Assembly: GCA_029531795.1 (NCBI GenBank)
Contig: JAPEIS010000001.1
Location: forward strand, 5,766,001-5,830,000
Origin: Sclerotinia nivalis
Taxonomy: Eukaryota; Ascomycota; Leotiomycetes; Helotiales; Sclerotiniaceae
Length of the DNA stretch: 64,000 nt
Reading direction: 5' to 3'
Shown here: positions 61,588 to 64,000 of the stretch, in pieces
Layout of the letters: every line of letters begins with the position of its first letter
Numbering within the stretch: position 1 is the first letter of the stretch
Notes under the pieces: model-generated
What the model was told of the DNA's origin: nothing
Seen by the model: the letters and a program-made list of their open reading frames with translations, nothing else
Database searches by the model: none
Program-made: the position numbers and the translations under genes

Positions 61588-62808
61588 TTTGAATCACGAA
61601 TGATGGTGTTTTTGTGATAGACTTTCGGCAGAAGTTGTAATATGGATCTCGGCCGATTATTAAATCGCCGTCTGCAATATCTCAGAGTTTGAAACGGAAG
61701 ACCATGCGCAAGGTCCCGAAAAGTGTCCGTTTGGAAATGAGTAACTGCATAGCAAATGCGTCAGAATGTGTCCGTAAAGAAACAGGGGATGAATCTAACA
61801 TGCAAACCAATCGCTCTCCACCAAATCCGTAAATGTGAGTAATTTGTAGATCTTCAGTAACACGGTTTGCGAGTTCCTGTTTGACAAGGCAAGATTCGAG
61901 AATAAATATGTTGAGCAACACTCCGCCTAGTCGGTCGAGAAGTTTATACACAAGATGATGTGGGAAAGAGTATATCGTATTCACTCAAGGAGGCGGATTT
62001 GAGGCTTGGATTATTTCTGTATGATTTCGTGAGATGATCGCGGAAAAGAGAATGAAATGCGGGTTATCGTGATTCGCTGCAAGTTGGACTGTCACGGCAG
62101 TAAATAGGTGAAGCTGCAGTATAATGTCTTGGTATCGAATTAATGTTTGGTTGAACGAATGGATGCCCGTTAAATGGCGAAAAAGTCCTAAAAAGGAGGA
62201 GAGTTGAAGTTTCACCAAACGATTGAGAAATTATTGAAATGAGTTGGTTGATGGAAGGAAAGATTCAATCTTTCAATTGTTTGAAAGGTAGAAGTGAAAA
62301 AGTTAAGAGCGGGGGAGCAGCTTAGCAGCTTAGCAGCGGGAACGAATGAATGAAATGATAATGTTGGCTCCAACCAGTGACCCAGCCAAAGATTCTTGAA
62401 TCTTTAATTTTTGGAAGGAAGAATGATTTGAGGTCGAAGAAATGACTTTGAAGAGGTTCACCAGATGGTCCACGAGGGTCAAGTAGGAAGGGGAATACAA
62501 AAAGGAAGTTTAAAGCATCAACCCCTGCCTACCTTTTGGGGGGTGATATCACCTTTTTCTTATACTTTGCCTACATGTTAGAAATTATGAACATTCTACC
62601 GTTCCTCGAGACGGTGGCGTCCGTGGGTCTTCACAGGTATACAACTACACTGCATTAGGTAGAAGTAGAAGAAGCTGAGATGAATAAGAAGTAACGATTG
62701 GATTCTTGGCGTTGATGGATTTTTCCAAATTTCAGCATATAAAAGTGATTGAAGCGAGAAGAAGTGGAAAAGGTTAAGGCATGGTATGAAATTGATACCT
62801 CTTTTGGT

Positions 62809-62860
62809 ATGGATTAAATGGATTAAATGGATTAGATGGATTAGATGGATTAGATGGATT
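62809..62860. repeat. 9-bp tandem repeat ATGGATTAR, about 5.8 copies
   Basis: ATGGATTAA (2 copies) then ATGGATTAG (3 copies) and a partial copy, nearly perfect. Non-coding; it is likely to vary between strains. Confidence 0.9.
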
Positions 62861-63079
62861 AATTTTACTACTAGGTATACGGAGTATGTGCTTACTGTAT
62901 GGAATAGAGTACAGGACCAAGCGCTTTGATGATCGTGGGGGATGGGATGTGATGTGGAATACCGAATACCCTAGTACTCTGAGTTTTCCCGCCAAAGTTC
63001 AACCCACACTTATTAATAAGTTGTATGGCCTTCCGCTGGTGTGTGCTCGGGCACTTTTCTTCTCAAGTGGGGTAGAAAA

Positions 63080-63142
63080 TACCTACCTACACCTATCTAC
63101 ACCTCCTACCTACACCTACCTACACCTACCTACACCTGCCTA
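63080..63142. repeat. TACC/TACACC simple repeat array
   Basis: An array built from TACCTACAC and TACC units over about 63 bp. Similar TACC runs occur at about 22815-22843, so this motif is recurrent in the intergenic DNA of this genome. Confidence 0.85.
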
Positions 63143-64000
63143 GTAATATCCCATGTTCCAACAATTCTTATTGGTCAAAATGCTGGCCGATCTTAAATGC
63201 ATATCCCCAATCATTTATTGAGAAGTTGCCATTTTTAGCACGTAAGCGAACTGTTCATGATGCGGGTTTGAAAAAGTTAAAAAAATATCCTATCGGTACT
63301 ACTACACTCCCTTGTTTATTTTGAATGTAAGGGTATCGACTGGTCAGTTTCATCTAAGAAGCGACTGCAGCTTTTCAAGGTTTGCAGCCAAACGACCTTC
63401 CAACGCGGTTACAAAAAACACAACATCCAATCTTTGCAAATATATTGAATTACCTTTGCATGCATTACATGACTAGCTTAGGAAATCTCTTTTCTTTCCA
63501 TGTACCAAGGTATCTTCTACCAAACATCATTCGTTCAAGGGTTTTCCGCTTGGGAAGACTTGGTCGGTTAAATGTCCATCAGCTTTCCATGTTTTGGCGT
63601 CAAAGAGCGACTATTTTCCCAGCTTACTTACTCATGATGATTTGCTTTGGTCCAGTCAAATAAGGGTCAAATTATCCTCTTTTCTGCCATTAACTCGTTG
63701 TAGTTTGGATATTCCATCAAACTAATTTCTTGGGCGGTTGGACCCTGACTCTCGACTTTCAACGAGTCTACATGCGATGAAGGTACAGCAGTAGAGCATG
63801 CATGATTACTGGTACTAGGTAGTAACAACATAGGAGAACAAGAAAACTATCCGAAATGGAAATCTTCAGAATTTTCAGACCAAAATTTCGATCTGGAGTT
63901 ACCCTCTACCACATCCCAGTATCATGAATTCTCTCGAAATTCACGTACATTTTGTGGAGAGTTTTGCCATATCTTTTTTTCGCCAAGCTGCATACACGAA

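Larger units (their letters stand above)
61588..64000. other. Intergenic region at window end
   Basis: About 2.4 kb upstream of the chitin synthase, running off the window. The part near the gene should be its promoter. It contains a 9-bp tandem array at 62809-62860 and a TACCTACAC array at 63080-63142. Open frames at 61682-61984 (GTG start), 61985-62218 and 63382-63663 (TTG start) do not look coding. A gene may begin beyond the edge. Confidence 0.5.

Noticed and set aside
63382..63663. 93-codon plus-strand frame near the window end
   Set aside because: Starts at TTG, no recognisable motif, in repeat-rich non-coding DNA.

Overview
The window is a piece of nuclear chromosome from a filamentous ascomycete. 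Genes are compact, with short introns of about 45-140 bp that carry GTRNGT donors, CTRAY-type branch sites and YAG acceptors. The gene set is fungal: a HET-domain protein, a cutinase, NADPH nitrate reductase with a NirA/NIT4-type promoter octamer, a class VI-like chitin synthase, and fungal forms of Rrn7, Pol5 and Vps52. From gene style I think Leotiomycetes (Botrytis/Sclerotinia relatives) is the best guess, but that is inference; I could not search a database.

Layout. 0.3-1.2 kb: mitochondrial ribosomal protein bL27m. 1.2-7.6 kb: gene-poor accessory stretch with over 2 kb lacking any sizeable ORF, a frameshifted Thr-rich protein remnant (3.3-4.9 kb), a two-exon HET-domain gene and, behind it, a short inverted-repeat (MITE-like) element. 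8.9-22 kb: housekeeping genes, mostly on the minus strand: mitochondrial rhodanese, Yip1-domain protein, ubiquitin-L40 fusion, Rrn7, eIF5A, Vps52 (plus strand) and a TBC-domain RabGAP. 22.9-35.1 kb: three large plus-strand genes: an MMS1/DDB1/CPSF-A-type propeller protein, eIF5B and Pol5. 36-43.4 kb: a possible frameshifted small gene, a cutinase, a 1092-residue PPR protein and SRP68. 43.9-49.5 kb: nitrate reductase with its regulatory region and a 2.9 kb gene-free stretch. 49.5-61.6 kb: UPF2, Hsp88/Hsp110 (Sse1-like) with a heat-shock element, and chitin synthase. 61.6-64 kb: non-coding with simple repeats.

Functional themes. Many genes serve ribosomes and translation: bL27m, L40, Rrn7 (Pol I initiation), Pol5 (rDNA), eIF5A, eIF5B, SRP68 and UPF2. 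A second group serves Golgi and vesicle traffic: the Yip1 protein, Vps52 and the TBC RabGAP. The host- and environment-facing genes (cutinase, nitrate reductase, chitin synthase, HET) are isolated rather than clustered. I found no mobile-element proteins, secondary-metabolite cluster, CRISPR array, rRNA or convincing tRNA.

Exon structures were derived by hand from reading frames and splice signals. Most close exactly in frame. Items most worth checking are the split start codon with a 7-nt exon in ubiquitin-L40, a frame-neutral intron in hsp88, the composite nitrate-control site, the inverted repeat behind the HET gene, and the frameshifted coding-like tracts at 3.3-4.9 and 36.1-36.4 kb.
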